Positions 25,142-31,852 of a stretch of DNA of 64,000 nt are shown here, one piece after another. Position 1 is the stretch's first letter. Each line of letters starts with the position of its first letter. The DNA lies in the NCBI GenBank assembly GCA_027459645.1, contig DAIDHQ010000004.1, positions 1 to 64,000 of the forward strand, written 5' to 3'. Position numbers and translations under genes: made by a program. The DNA is from Vulcanimicrobiota bacterium. Lineage in GTDB: Bacteria > Vulcanimicrobiota > Vulcanimicrobiia > Vulcanimicrobiales > Vulcanimicrobiaceae. Below the pieces are notes generated by a model, which saw nothing but the letters and a program-made list of their open reading frames with translations, did not search any database and was not told the origin of the DNA.

Positions 25142-25243
25142 CTAGGCCGCCTTCTTGAGCGAAATCGCGACCGGCGTTGCCGGCGGCTTCGGGTCGTTCT
25201 TTGATTGGCGGTAGGCGTCGAGGCTGATTATCTGTGCGCTCAT
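25142..25243 (-). CDS. 33-residue small protein at the head of the recombinase operon
   Basis: ATG at 25243 has an AAAGAAAG-like ribosome site and encodes MSAQIISLDAYRQSKNDP and so on, ending SLKKAA. Its TAG is two bases before the GTG of the serine recombinase. The ISLDAYR pattern is common in very short phage proteins, but I cannot name a function. It is the first gene after the promoter at 25284-25306, so it may act as a leader for translational coupling. Confidence 0.55.
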   Translation of the reverse strand: MSAQIISLDAYRQSKNDPKPPATPVAISLKKAA

Positions 25244-25278
25244 GGTGCTTCTTTCTTTTGCGACCGTTCGGTACTTGA

Positions 25279-25306
25279 ATTATAGCACTAGTGCTAACTA
25301 GCGCAA
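25279..25306 (-). promoter_or_regulatory. Sigma70-type promoter overlapped by a palindromic operator
   Basis: Read on the minus strand, TTGCGC (25306-25301), a 16-base spacer and TATAAT (25284-25279) form a good promoter for the leftward recombinase-to-integrase operon. The perfect 14-bp palindrome TAGCACTAGTGCTA (25283-25296) fills most of the spacer and touches the -10 box, and a further half-site ACTAGCGC follows at 25297-25304. Occupancy would block polymerase. The nearby RHH protein is the obvious candidate repressor. Confidence 0.65.
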
Positions 25307-25355
25307 GAGGGGCAAAACCATGCTGAGCTAGGGAGCGGCGCGAACCATTCCCGGC

Positions 25356-25577
25356 ATGGCCAAGAAAGAGGCAGAAACGCCCTCCACGACGCGAGTTCAG
25401 GCCCTGGTCGATACTGAGGTCGCCAACCGGATGCACGACGTCAGAGCGGCCCTGAGACGCGAAAGCGTGCATGTTAGCGTTAGCCACTTCGTGGAGATCG
25501 CGCTCCGCGAGATCTTGAAGCGTCCCGATATTGCTCAGGTCATGCGGAAATATAAGGCCACGGCGCGCCGCGACTAG
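25356..25577 (+). CDS. Ribbon-helix-helix type transcriptional regulator
   Basis: A 73-residue protein. A predicted beta strand (TTRVQALVDTEV) is followed by a helix (ANRMHDVRAALRRE) and a second helix (VSHFVEIALREILKR), the order of MetJ/Arc/CopG ribbon-helix-helix proteins, with a basic tail. Such dimers bind short palindromes, and one lies 60 bases upstream of its start, over the divergent promoter at 25284. It is the only rightward gene in the centre of the element, converging with the small-terminase candidate by four bases. Control of the divergent operon is inferred from position. Confidence 0.65.
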   Translation: MAKKEAETPSTTRVQALVDTEVANRMHDVRAALRRESVHVSVSHFVEIALREILKRPDIAQVMRKYKATARRD

Positions 25578-26089
25578 CATGGCTTCGCCTGCGGTAGCGC
25601 GCGGCCGGCAGCGATAATCGCACGAAGCTCGTCGTCGCTAAGGTCCTGCAATATCGCCGTTTGCTTGCGCGCGTCGATCGTGACCGAAACGCCGTCCGGT
25701 TGCAGCAGTCCATGAATACGCGCGAGCATTTCAAGGACGCTTTTTGCCTCGCGCACGGCCTTAAGCGCGAGCAAATCATCGTTCGCACCCTCCGCACGCG
25801 TTAAAACGCCTTCTGCGCGGCTCAGCAAAACGTCCGCGCGTTCGATAATCGAGCGCGCATCTGTTGCAGGGCGAAGCGCAACAGTTTTTGCAGGTAAATC
25901 CTCTTGCGCGCCCGCGCTGCCGTTTTTCTGCGTACCGGAGAGTCGCAGGCAGTTCTTCCGGTGCCGCATGACGGCTGCCGAGGTGACCTTGAACCGAGAC
26001 GCCAGGGGACGAATCGTATCACCGGCGCAGAGTGCTCGAGTGATCTCCCATCCGCGGGGATTGGTGCAGATTGAGCAGACTTGCGGCAT
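25574..26089 (-). CDS. Zinc-finger/HTH protein, small terminase subunit candidate
   Basis: A 171-residue protein starting MPQVCSICTNPRGWEITRAL, with an ATGA overlap at the upstream gene stop. The N-terminal CxxC and a later Cys (RHRKNCLRL) surround a helix-turn-helix (IRPLASRFKVTSAAVMRHRK), a module often found in phage DNA-recognition proteins and small terminase subunits. The middle is helical (IIERADVLLSRAEGVLTRAEG), which fits oligomerisation, and the end has LQDLSDDELRAIIAAGRALP. It sits in the same operon as TerL, with one gene between. The small-terminase role is an inference; a general DNA-binding regulator is the alternative. Confidence 0.5.
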   Translation of the reverse strand: MPQVCSICTNPRGWEITRALCAGDTIRPLASRFKVTSAAVMRHRKNCLRLSGTQKNGSAGAQEDLPAKTVALRPATDARSIIERADVLLSRAEGVLTRAEGANDDLLALKAVREAKSVLEMLARIHGLLQPDGVSVTIDARKQTAILQDLSDDELRAIIAAGRALPQAKPC

Positions 26090-27126
26090 TATGCCACCCC
26101 CTGTTCTCGTTCCAATTTCGTACTGCGAAGCAGGTCCGAGGAGTTCGTTAAGACGTGCATGCGGGCACAATCCGCTTTCGAGATCGGCGCGCCGTGAGGA
26201 CAGCAGTTGCACGGGAAGTGATTTGAGCCACAGCTCTCACAAGGGTCCTCTCGGAATACGCGCGGCTTGGGATCGTCGCAGCGGCCAACATGGAACATGC
26301 CGCAAACGCCACACTCCTTAAAGTGGCGGCCAGCGGTTTTCGGTATCTTGTCGCAAGGATCGGACGGGGTGTCGGGTTCGATGCCCTCTTTCAGCATCCA
26401 AAGCGCGTAGGCGAGAGGGTTGCCGACGTTATCCCTTGCGCTTGCGACATCGAGGTGAACGAGTAGCGCATCGACGTTGGCAGCGCCGATCTGCTTAAGA
26501 ATCCGAGCCGGTTTATTGCTCGGCTTGTCTGGTACGCCATACCGATCGAACGCTTCAGCCAGAATGGCGAGCAGATCGTCGCCTCCGGTGGCTTCTTCGT
26601 TTTTTTCAAAGCTTGCGTCGTCGTGCGTATTAATTGGTGTAGAAGGTGGAGTATTGTCTGGCGGGGGCTGGGAGAGCTTTTGTCCAGCCGCTGGGAGAGC
26701 ATTTGTCCGGGCGCTGGGAGAGCTTTCCGATGATGCTCCGTCAGTAGCTGGGAGGGCTTTAGCTCCGTCATTGGCTGGGAGAGCTTCGTAACGCAAGGTG
26801 TAAATCGGGGGCTTCGGGCCGCAGTTCTTAACGCTTAAAATCCCCGCTTCTTCTAAGACGGTGATGGCTTCTCCAATTCGTTTTTCGCTAAGCCCCAGGT
26901 GCTTCCCGATTGCCTTCTGTCCCCAAGTCGAAAGCGTATTGGTTCCATAGTCTCGATGTCGGCTTATCATCATCGCGACTCCGAGGGCGTTGAAGCGATA
27001 CCTTGGCTTCGCGTAGATCGCGCTCCACCACCACAGCGGGACAATGGGTTCGGGCTGTGGTATCCTAGTCGAAGCGGTTTTAGACTTACTCGCCGGAGTT
27101 GACGCTCCGGTTTTTTCTTGCTCCAT
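26089..27126 (-). CDS. Winged-helix protein with Cys-rich tail, possible replication protein
   Basis: A 345-residue protein. ATG 27126 has GGAGAG seven bases upstream, so I reject a longer frame inside terL. Residues 30-100 (AKPRYRFNALGVAMMIS, GQKAIGKHLGLSEKRIGEAI, LEEAGILSVKNCG) form a winged helix like those of phage replication initiators. A Ser/Pro/Asn-rich linker follows, then a helical domain (DLLAILAEAFDRYG), then a cysteine cluster (CGVCGMFHVGRC, CESCGSNHFPCNCCPHG), probably binding two zinc ions. The layout resembles phage or plasmid replication proteins, but no helicase or primase motif is visible. It lies between TerL and the small-terminase candidate. Confidence 0.55.
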   Translation of the reverse strand: MEQEKTGASTPASKSKTASTRIPQPEPIVPLWWWSAIYAKPRYRFNALGVAMMISRHRDYGTNTLSTWGQKAIGKHLGLSEKRIGEAITVLEEAGILSVKNCGPKPPIYTLRYEALPANDGAKALPATDGASSESSPSARTNALPAAGQKLSQPPPDNTPPSTPINTHDDASFEKNEEATGGDDLLAILAEAFDRYGVPDKPSNKPARILKQIGAANVDALLVHLDVASARDNVGNPLAYALWMLKEGIEPDTPSDPCDKIPKTAGRHFKECGVCGMFHVGRCDDPKPRVFREDPCESCGSNHFPCNCCPHGAPISKADCARMHVLTNSSDLLRSTKLEREQGVA

Positions 27127-27145
27127 TGCAAACTCTCCGTGCTCG

Positions 27146-28507
27146 CTAACATATAGCGAAGAAAAACTCCGAGCCGGTTTTCGCTTGTGAAAGAACCATC
27201 GCGAACGCATCCACCATGTCGTCATGGTCGCCCGAGGGAAACTCACAAAGCTCTGCTTCGAAATCCGCAAGCCAGCGCGCCGATTTTGGCAAGTGGACGC
27301 GGCCCGCTTCAATCGTTCCGGTAATCGCCTCTACGCGCGACTCTTTGCTTCCGACCGGCTTAATCGCGACGATCGGGAGGGACGAGTCATCTTTGAGCTG
27401 CTGAATCAGCGCCGTGGCGTTCGAGGTGTCCTCGGCATAGATCGTGCTCGGGTTGTGCTTCTCGTATGCCGCGAGGACCATGCGAAGCAGATCCGGGAAT
27501 TCGACGCGCCGCCGCTCGACGTCGAGGACGAAATATGCGTTGCCCTTCACGCCGAGGGTTACGATCGCGGAGTAGTCGTTCCGCACGCCGGTCTTGCTCG
27601 CCGCGTCGAGTGCTTGGATGACGCGATCGAACGACTCCGGAGGGCTGTCGTAACGCTCGAACCAATCGAGCTTTATGAGGTTCCCCGTATCGTTCGTTGG
27701 CGCGCCTTGGTACTGTGCGGCGAAGTGCCGGCTTCCAATATCTTCGCGAATTGCCTCAAGGGCTGCGACGTCGAATCGTTCCGGCCAAAGAGCTTCCCCC
27801 GGTTGGCGCCCGAGGATATCGTCGTCCTCTGCGAGCGCCGGCATACGGACGTAGGTCCATTGCTCGCCACGCGGGCCTTTCATAAGCCGGCGCGGGAGAT
27901 CGTCGTTTGGCCAGCGCGTTTGTACGATAACGACCGCGCCGTTAGGCTCTAAACGCGTGAGCGCTTTTCCGCGGAACCAATCTTCGAGGCCGTCCAATTC
28001 TGGCTTCGATGACTGACCATCTTCGAGATCGTCGCAGAGGAGCAGCGGCGCGCGCCAGCCGGTGATCGTGCCGCCGACGCCGACGCCGAACAAGCCGCCG
28101 CCTTCGCTCGTTTCCCAGGCGGTGGACGCGGAGGCATCGGGTGCGAGCTTGGCGCTAAACGGCCACGATGCTTCGGTGAAGCAGTCGCGTACCGCGCGGC
28201 TGTTGCGTACCACAAGGCGTTCCGCGGCCGACGTCGCGATGATCTTCCGACGCGGGTCGCGTCCGAGATACCAGGCGGCGAACAATTGCAGCAGCGTACT
28301 CTTACCGCTGCCGGGATGCAGGGAAACGATAACGCGTCGAAGCCCACCCGCCTCTACCATTTCGAGGATTTCCGCGAGATAGCGGAGGTGCGGGGGCGCT
28401 TGGAAGCCGAGGTACATTAGGCGGCAGAAGTCCGGCAAATTGCGCCGAGCGAGTTCCTTTTCCGCGAAGGTTGCAACGGTGCGGGTCTTGAGATCCGTCG
28501 TCGTCAT
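27146..28507 (-). CDS. terL: Phage terminase large subunit
   Basis: A 453-residue packaging motor. ATG 28507 is preceded by GGAGGGAG. The ATPase has Walker A SLHPGSGKST (about 62-71) and Walker B APLLLCDDLED (about 153-163), followed by the motif-III-like VVIVQTRWP. The RNase H-like nuclease has its first Asp in QALDAASKTG (Asp301) and the last acidic cluster in GDHDDMVDAFAM. It cuts and translocates DNA into a procapsid. It is the only packaging-machine gene here, since no portal or capsid is present; it could package the element into a helper's particles. A terminator-like hairpin separates it from the upstream gene. Confidence 0.93.
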   Translation of the reverse strand: MTTTDLKTRTVATFAEKELARRNLPDFCRLMYLGFQAPPHLRYLAEILEMVEAGGLRRVIVSLHPGSGKSTLLQLFAAWYLGRDPRRKIIATSAAERLVVRNSRAVRDCFTEASWPFSAKLAPDASASTAWETSEGGGLFGVGVGGTITGWRAPLLLCDDLEDGQSSKPELDGLEDWFRGKALTRLEPNGAVVIVQTRWPNDDLPRRLMKGPRGEQWTYVRMPALAEDDDILGRQPGEALWPERFDVAALEAIREDIGSRHFAAQYQGAPTNDTGNLIKLDWFERYDSPPESFDRVIQALDAASKTGVRNDYSAIVTLGVKGNAYFVLDVERRRVEFPDLLRMVLAAYEKHNPSTIYAEDTSNATALIQQLKDDSSLPIVAIKPVGSKESRVEAITGTIEAGRVHLPKSARWLADFEAELCEFPSGDHDDMVDAFAMVLSQAKTGSEFFFAIC

Positions 28508-28536
28508 TCCGCGCTCCCTCCGCATTGAAAGCGCGC

Positions 28537-28576
28537 AAAGGCCGACCCGTTGAGTATGGAGACGGGCCGGCCTTTT
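28537..28576 (-). terminator. Strong hairpin between the control genes and terL
   Basis: AAAGGCCGACCCGT (28537-28550) pairs with ACGGGCCGGCCTTT (28562-28575), with one mismatch and an 11-base loop. It has short T runs on both strands (TTT on minus, TTTT on plus), so it could terminate or attenuate transcription entering terL. No strong separate promoter for terL was recognised. Confidence 0.55.
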
Positions 28577-28636
28577 GCTACTGCCGACTGCGCCGAGAGG
28601 GGTGACGCAGCGGACGTTTGGGAGGGGCGCATCCGA

Positions 28637-28999
28637 CTACTGCGGCCCCGTGCCGCTCTTGTCGCGAATCGCGATCATCTGCCGGAGGGCTTTTCGGAAG
28701 CCAGCGATGCCGCCGCCGTTCGCCATGATCTGTTCGTTCGTCGGCTGTGGTTGCGTCATCGACGCTTCGATCTCGCCCGCAATGTCTTTAGCGGTTGGCG
28801 GCGAGTTCATCTCGCGCCGCTGAAGCCGTGAGTAGTAGTCGCCTTCGACGGCTCGTCCGCTCGGCGTCATTCCCGGCGCGTCGACGGTTCCGCCTTTTAC
28901 GACGTCAGCGATCGTTTTCGCCTTGCCCTTCTGGGCGTATTCGAAATAGATCGGGAGCGGTTTCGCCGCGTTGGCTTTTTGTTTGGCTGTGTTCTTCAC
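28637..28999 (-). CDS. Hypothetical element protein
   Basis: A 120-residue protein starting at GTG within a GTGA overlap with the upstream stop. The N-terminus is Lys/Ala-rich (MKNTAKQKANAAKPLP). The centre has YFEYAQKGKAKTIADVVKGG and DAPGMTPSGRAVEGDYYSR. The end is helical (GGIAGFRKALRQMIAIRD). No family recognised. Its place just before terL is where small-terminase or head-associated genes often lie, so it is an alternative small-terminase candidate. Confidence 0.55.
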   Translation of the reverse strand: MKNTAKQKANAAKPLPIYFEYAQKGKAKTIADVVKGGTVDAPGMTPSGRAVEGDYYSRLQRREMNSPPTAKDIAGEIEASMTQPQPTNEQIMANGGGIAGFRKALRQMIAIRDKSGTGPQ

Positions 29000-29466
29000 G
29001 ATTGAACCTCCTCGACGTAGAGATGGGGGTGCTGGGTCTTGTGGGCCACGATTTTTTCGTGCCGATTGTACGCACGAGCAGTCGCGAGATCGCGGTCGTG
29101 CTTCGCGCGTTGGTAGGCAGTCTGTGCTTCCACAAAACGATCTTTGGCGAGGTTTAGCTCAGTCTGGGCGACGATAAGGTTTTCGTGCGCCTCTTTGCCC
29201 AATCGCTCGGCCTCGCGCCACGAATCAATCAGCGCGGCTTTTTCCTGGTGTGGAATTTGGCGCTGGATATGATTCCGAATCGCATCGGCGGTCTTGAGGT
29301 CTTCCTCAAGCTCAGTAATTTTGCGCTTTAACGCTTTGCAATCCGCGCCATCTGCGCCAGCTTTCCCAAGTCTCATTTCTAAGTCGATCATCTCGGCTTT
29401 GCCTTGGGCGATTTTGTCCTCGATTGTTGCGAGGTGCGCCGGGTAGTCTTCACTGTTGGTGGTCAT
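28996..29466 (-). CDS. Coiled-coil hypothetical protein
   Basis: A 156-residue protein, almost wholly helical with heptad-like spacing (DKIAQGKAEMIDLEMRLGKA, LKRKITELEEDLKTADAIRN, AQTELNLAKDRFVEAQ), so it should form a long coiled coil. No catalytic motif. It is joined by ATGA and GTGA overlaps to its neighbours and so is translated with the Xre-like regulator and the gene before terL. Possible roles include scaffolding or structure, but the sequence alone does not decide. Confidence 0.6.
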   Translation of the reverse strand: MTTNSEDYPAHLATIEDKIAQGKAEMIDLEMRLGKAGADGADCKALKRKITELEEDLKTADAIRNHIQRQIPHQEKAALIDSWREAERLGKEAHENLIVAQTELNLAKDRFVEAQTAYQRAKHDRDLATARAYNRHEKIVAHKTQHPHLYVEEVQS

Positions 29467-29693
29467 TGGTTTTGTGGTCCCTTCTCGTCCGCTTCAAGGA
29501 CGGAGATCAAGTCTTTGGTCAGGTCGCTCCAGGGGAGCGTGTAGGCTTGCTCAAGCCGCGCTTTCGTCGAACGTGAAACGCTTTTGCCTGACTCAGCGCG
29601 CCTAAGTGTCCAGCGTGAAACGCCTGTTGCCACAGAGGCGGCGTTGATCGTACCAAACCGCACTCGCCTCAAAATTCGAAGGCATGTTTCCAT
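29463..29693 (-). CDS. Xre-like helix-turn-helix regulator
   Basis: A 76-residue protein. GTINAASVATGVSRWTLRRAESGKSVSRSTKARL reads as the five-helix Xre/Cro fold: helix 2 ASVATGV, recognition helix SRWTLRRAES, then the typical GK.VS..T...L. It starts three bases after the excisionase-like gene's stop and its own stop overlaps the coiled-coil gene (ATGA). As the second gene after the divergent region it is a candidate control repressor. Confidence 0.7.
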   Translation of the reverse strand: METCLRILRRVRFGTINAASVATGVSRWTLRRAESGKSVSRSTKARLEQAYTLPWSDLTKDLISVLEADEKGPQNQ

Positions 29694-29695
29694 TG

Positions 29696-29869
29696 CTAGG
29701 ACCCGGCCCGGTTGCGACTCACGAACGCTTCAATGTCATCGATCGATAGACGCACGAGTCGTCCGATGCGAACGTGAGGGAGCTGCCCTGTCTTAATGAG
29801 GTTCCAAACTGTGCGTTCACTAACGCACAGAAGCGCCGTAGCACCGCGAACCGACATCAGAGTTTTCAT
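29696..29869 (-). CDS. Excisionase / AlpA-type helix-turn-helix protein
   Basis: A 57-residue protein with the MerR-like HTH_17 pattern MSVRGATALLCVSERTVWNLIKTGQLPHVRIGRLVRLSIDDIEAFV: helix-turn-helix, wing with RIGR.VR, then D.EAFV. Such proteins act as recombination directionality factors or as regulators. I start at ATG 29869; the frame extends further upstream through the divergent gene but without the motif. It heads the leftward control and packaging operon. The 85-base region to the divergent 29955 gene must hold promoters, but I cannot pick convincing boxes. Confidence 0.75.
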   Translation of the reverse strand: MKTLMSVRGATALLCVSERTVWNLIKTGQLPHVRIGRLVRLSIDDIEAFVSRNRAGS

Positions 29870-29954
29870 GCTTACGGAAATACTCCAACAGGAGCAGCGC
29901 CTACCTCCGCGAACGTATGAGTTGGTGAATTGACGCTGGACAGGAATAAAAACT

Positions 29955-30857
29955 ATGAGCAGGCCACAGGGTATGAGGTTAAGCGGTGAAAGTTCGAGCG
30001 CACTGAAGGTGCGCGCGGACACGATCCAGCTAATGCTGCTGGCCTGCGTAAACGCCGAGCAGTATGCCGCCGCCATTGGAACGTCGTACAAGACCCTTGA
30101 AAGAGCCCTACGTCTAGGTGACTTGCGCCGGGGGTCTGCGGTTCAGAGTCAGCCGCCCATGAGCATGGAGCACTATTACCGCCTCAAGTTTGCCGTCAAA
30201 GCTCTTGCGATCGAGTCGCCATACCTGTCGAAGAAGGGGAAAACCGAGGGCCGTGTCCCGGACAGGACTGTCGGCGCTCCGCGAGAGGTCGTAGTTGAGG
30301 CTATGGCGGGAGAGGAGCGGGTTTCGTTGCTTGGATGGTCCCAGGAGTATGCTGCTCGCGCTCCGCTAACTCGTTCTCTTTCCGCGGTCGACGTAATCAA
30401 TACATACTTCTGGAACACCGCTGGCAACGCGAGCTTAGTCACGCGTGCTCTTACGAAATCAAAGGCTCAGGACTACGCCGGCAAGAGAGGCTATCGCCCC
30501 AAGGAGCACGACGTAAGAGCGGCCCTTGCGGCATACTGTGAGCGTATGAAGGCACGCTTTCTACAGCGCGCGCCATCGCGGATCGGTAGAGCCAGCGTCG
30601 AGCGGCGTATTCAGGACTACATGAGCCGGCCCCATGAAGAACAGGGAACGCCGCCCCATCCCCGGTTTTTGCGGATGGAAGATCGGGCTAGAGCAATTCA
30701 AAAGGAGCGCCTTGAGCGTTTACTGACGCAATATCAGCCAATCGTGCTGGCCCGGCGAAACCTTGAGTCCGGGGATCGCTTGCGGTCGCGCGCCGCCCTG
30801 TCGGTTGGAGAAGAAGCTCTCCTGTGGGAGATTTTCCGAAAGCCACTCGACGCGTAG
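29955..30857 (+). CDS. Hypothetical protein at the element right end, possible HTH
   Basis: A 300-residue basic protein with AGGA before ATG. Residues 28-60 (MLLACVNAEQYAAAIGTSYKT, then LERALRLGDL) may be a helix-turn-helix. The rest is rich in Arg and helical (RRIQDYMSRPHEEQG, RAIQKERLERLLTQYQ), with an odd aromatic patch (VDVINTYFWNTAGNASLVTRAL). No known domain recognised. It is divergent from the excisionase-like gene, the position of an activator or immunity gene in many prophages. About 150 bases without a gene separate it from the right repeat and hold the arm-type motifs. Confidence 0.5.
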   Translation: MSRPQGMRLSGESSSALKVRADTIQLMLLACVNAEQYAAAIGTSYKTLERALRLGDLRRGSAVQSQPPMSMEHYYRLKFAVKALAIESPYLSKKGKTEGRVPDRTVGAPREVVVEAMAGEERVSLLGWSQEYAARAPLTRSLSAVDVINTYFWNTAGNASLVTRALTKSKAQDYAGKRGYRPKEHDVRAALAAYCERMKARFLQRAPSRIGRASVERRIQDYMSRPHEEQGTPPHPRFLRMEDRARAIQKERLERLLTQYQPIVLARRNLESGDRLRSRAALSVGEEALLWEIFRKPLDA

Positions 30858-30880
30858 CCCAATTGTGTGTCCCAATTGGA
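30855..30880. promoter_or_regulatory. Candidate integrase arm-type sites, right end
   Basis: GTAGCCCAATTG and GTGTCCCAATTGG contain two CCCAATT copies (30858-30864 and 30871-30877) in the same orientation as the pair at 18706-18724 but in opposite order. They lie about 130-150 bases inside the right repeat and overlap the end of the 300-residue gene. Confidence 0.45.
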
Positions 30881-31004
30881 ACGCAAATAGGGGCAACGTC
30901 GTGCAATCTCGTGCAAGAGGCGAGCGGCGAGAATAGCTTAATTAGACGGCGTTTTTCCGCTGCTTGCAACGGGCCGCAATGTTGTGCAATATGGCAAAAT
31001 CAAG

Positions 31005-31050
31005 CTGGGGGTCAAGAGGTCGCTGGTTCGAATCCAGTCAGCCCGATAGT
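31005..31050 (+). repeat. attR: second copy of the 46-bp tRNA-Pro 3' repeat
   Basis: Identical over 46 bases to 18600-18645, carrying the tRNA-Pro anticodon loop to 3' end without the 5' half, so it is not a functional tRNA. It marks the distal boundary of the element. The bases just before it (CAAG versus TGA) already differ. Confidence 0.93.
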
Positions 31051-31103
31051 CTTACAAAAAGTGAGCGCGCCGCATTGCGGCGGGCTCACTTTTTCGTAAG
31101 ACT
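31048..31103. terminator. Long hairpin just outside the right repeat
   Basis: AGTCTTAC-AAAAGTGAGC and its complement GCTCACTTTT-GTAAGACT form a long stem with a CGCCGCA/TTGCGGCG inner part. T runs lie on either side, so it can act as a bidirectional terminator at the element border. Confidence 0.65.
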
Positions 31104-31215
31104 CCCGTTGAAACGGATGAGACCCGACCATAAAAAAGCTTCAAAACCCTAGCTTTTTGCGGCTTTTGCTTTGAGTCGCAATTCCACTTGTAGCCCAATC
31201 ATTCGGAACGCCGGC

Positions 31216-31430
31216 GCATGATCGCGCTGCGCGCAGTTCGCTAAAGAGAGCGTCTACGCGGTCCGCGGCTTCCCGTTGCATCGACGGCACGACATGGCTG
31301 TACGTGTCCAGCGTAACGGCGATGCTTGCGTGGCCGAGCCGTTCTTGAACGACCTTCGGCTATACGCCTTATTCGAGCATCATCGTTGCCGCGGTAGAGC
31401 GCAGATCGTGAAAACGTATCGGCGGAAAAA
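31216..31430 (-). pseudogene. Decayed C-terminus of a sister integrase
   Basis: Read on the minus strand it gives FHDLRSTAATMMLE, stop, GV, stop, PKVVQERLGHASIAVTLDTYSHV and AADRVDALFSEL, nearly the same as the intact integrase. Where the intact gene has GAATTAGGCGTCCAG, this copy has GAATAAGGCGTATAG: two nonsense changes between the HxLR box and the GHAS/Tyr boxes. The second catalytic His is replaced (DLRST for DLRHT). The N-terminal three quarters are gone. Confidence 0.88.
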
Positions 31431-31526
31431 CATGCGCTCAACGGTGCGCGGTATCAAGCCCCTAGACGGCTTGATCTAAAGCCGCCGATCCCCCGAGTTC
31501 GCCATTTCAATTGCTTCCAACGCGGC

Positions 31527-31630
31527 GCTGCGTCGAGCGCCGTGTTCTCAATCGGCGCGACGTTGCGCTGCATCTCCGTGATAACCTCGAGATTGCGAGC
31601 TTTGCATGCGACGCCCACCTCTGCGCTGAC
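31527..31630 (-). pseudogene. Fragment of a homologue of the 159-residue element gene
   Basis: On the minus strand it encodes AEVGVACKARNLEVITEMQR followed by NVAPIENTALDAA, close to AEVGVVCKERNLDVIAVMQK and NVTPIENTALDAA in the intact gene at 20831. It has neither start nor stop. About 100 bases after the integrase relic, it keeps the gene order of the intact element with the intervening gene deleted. Confidence 0.8.
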
Positions 31631-31852
31631 TCGAGTCGTTGAAGAACAGCCGAGCCGTTCCGCTCAGCGTGGTGCCGTATGCGCCGACCGACAGTCTCTC
31701 GTCGGCAGGAACGTAACCACGATGAAGCAATACCTAGCTACCGGCTGCCCGCTTCACATGGCGATGACACTGCTCAACTGCAGCTTCTGGGCGAACGGGG
31801 TCCTCGGCGCCCAGTCGCTCGCACCCAGCTTCTAACGCAAGGAATCGACTAC

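Larger units (their letters stand above)
31104..31852. other. Gene-poor region with remains of a sister element
   Basis: The first part (AAAAAAGC...GCTTTTTGCGGCTTTT, then TTGTAGCCCAATC at 31188-31200) is a degraded version of the left-end terminator and arm sites. It is followed by pieces of an integrase gene (31216-31430) and of the 159-residue gene (31527-31630). From about 31640 to 31852 I recognise no gene; it leads into the first secreted-protein gene, whose ribosome site is AAGGAA. Confidence 0.6.

Noticed and set aside
31005-31050. A second tRNA-Pro gene
   Set aside because: Only the 3' half is present; there is no 5' acceptor strand or D arm, so it is an attachment-site remnant.
18600-31050. 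Integrative conjugative element
   Set aside because: No relaxase, coupling protein or mating-pair genes are present; terminase and excisionase-like genes point to phage ancestry.
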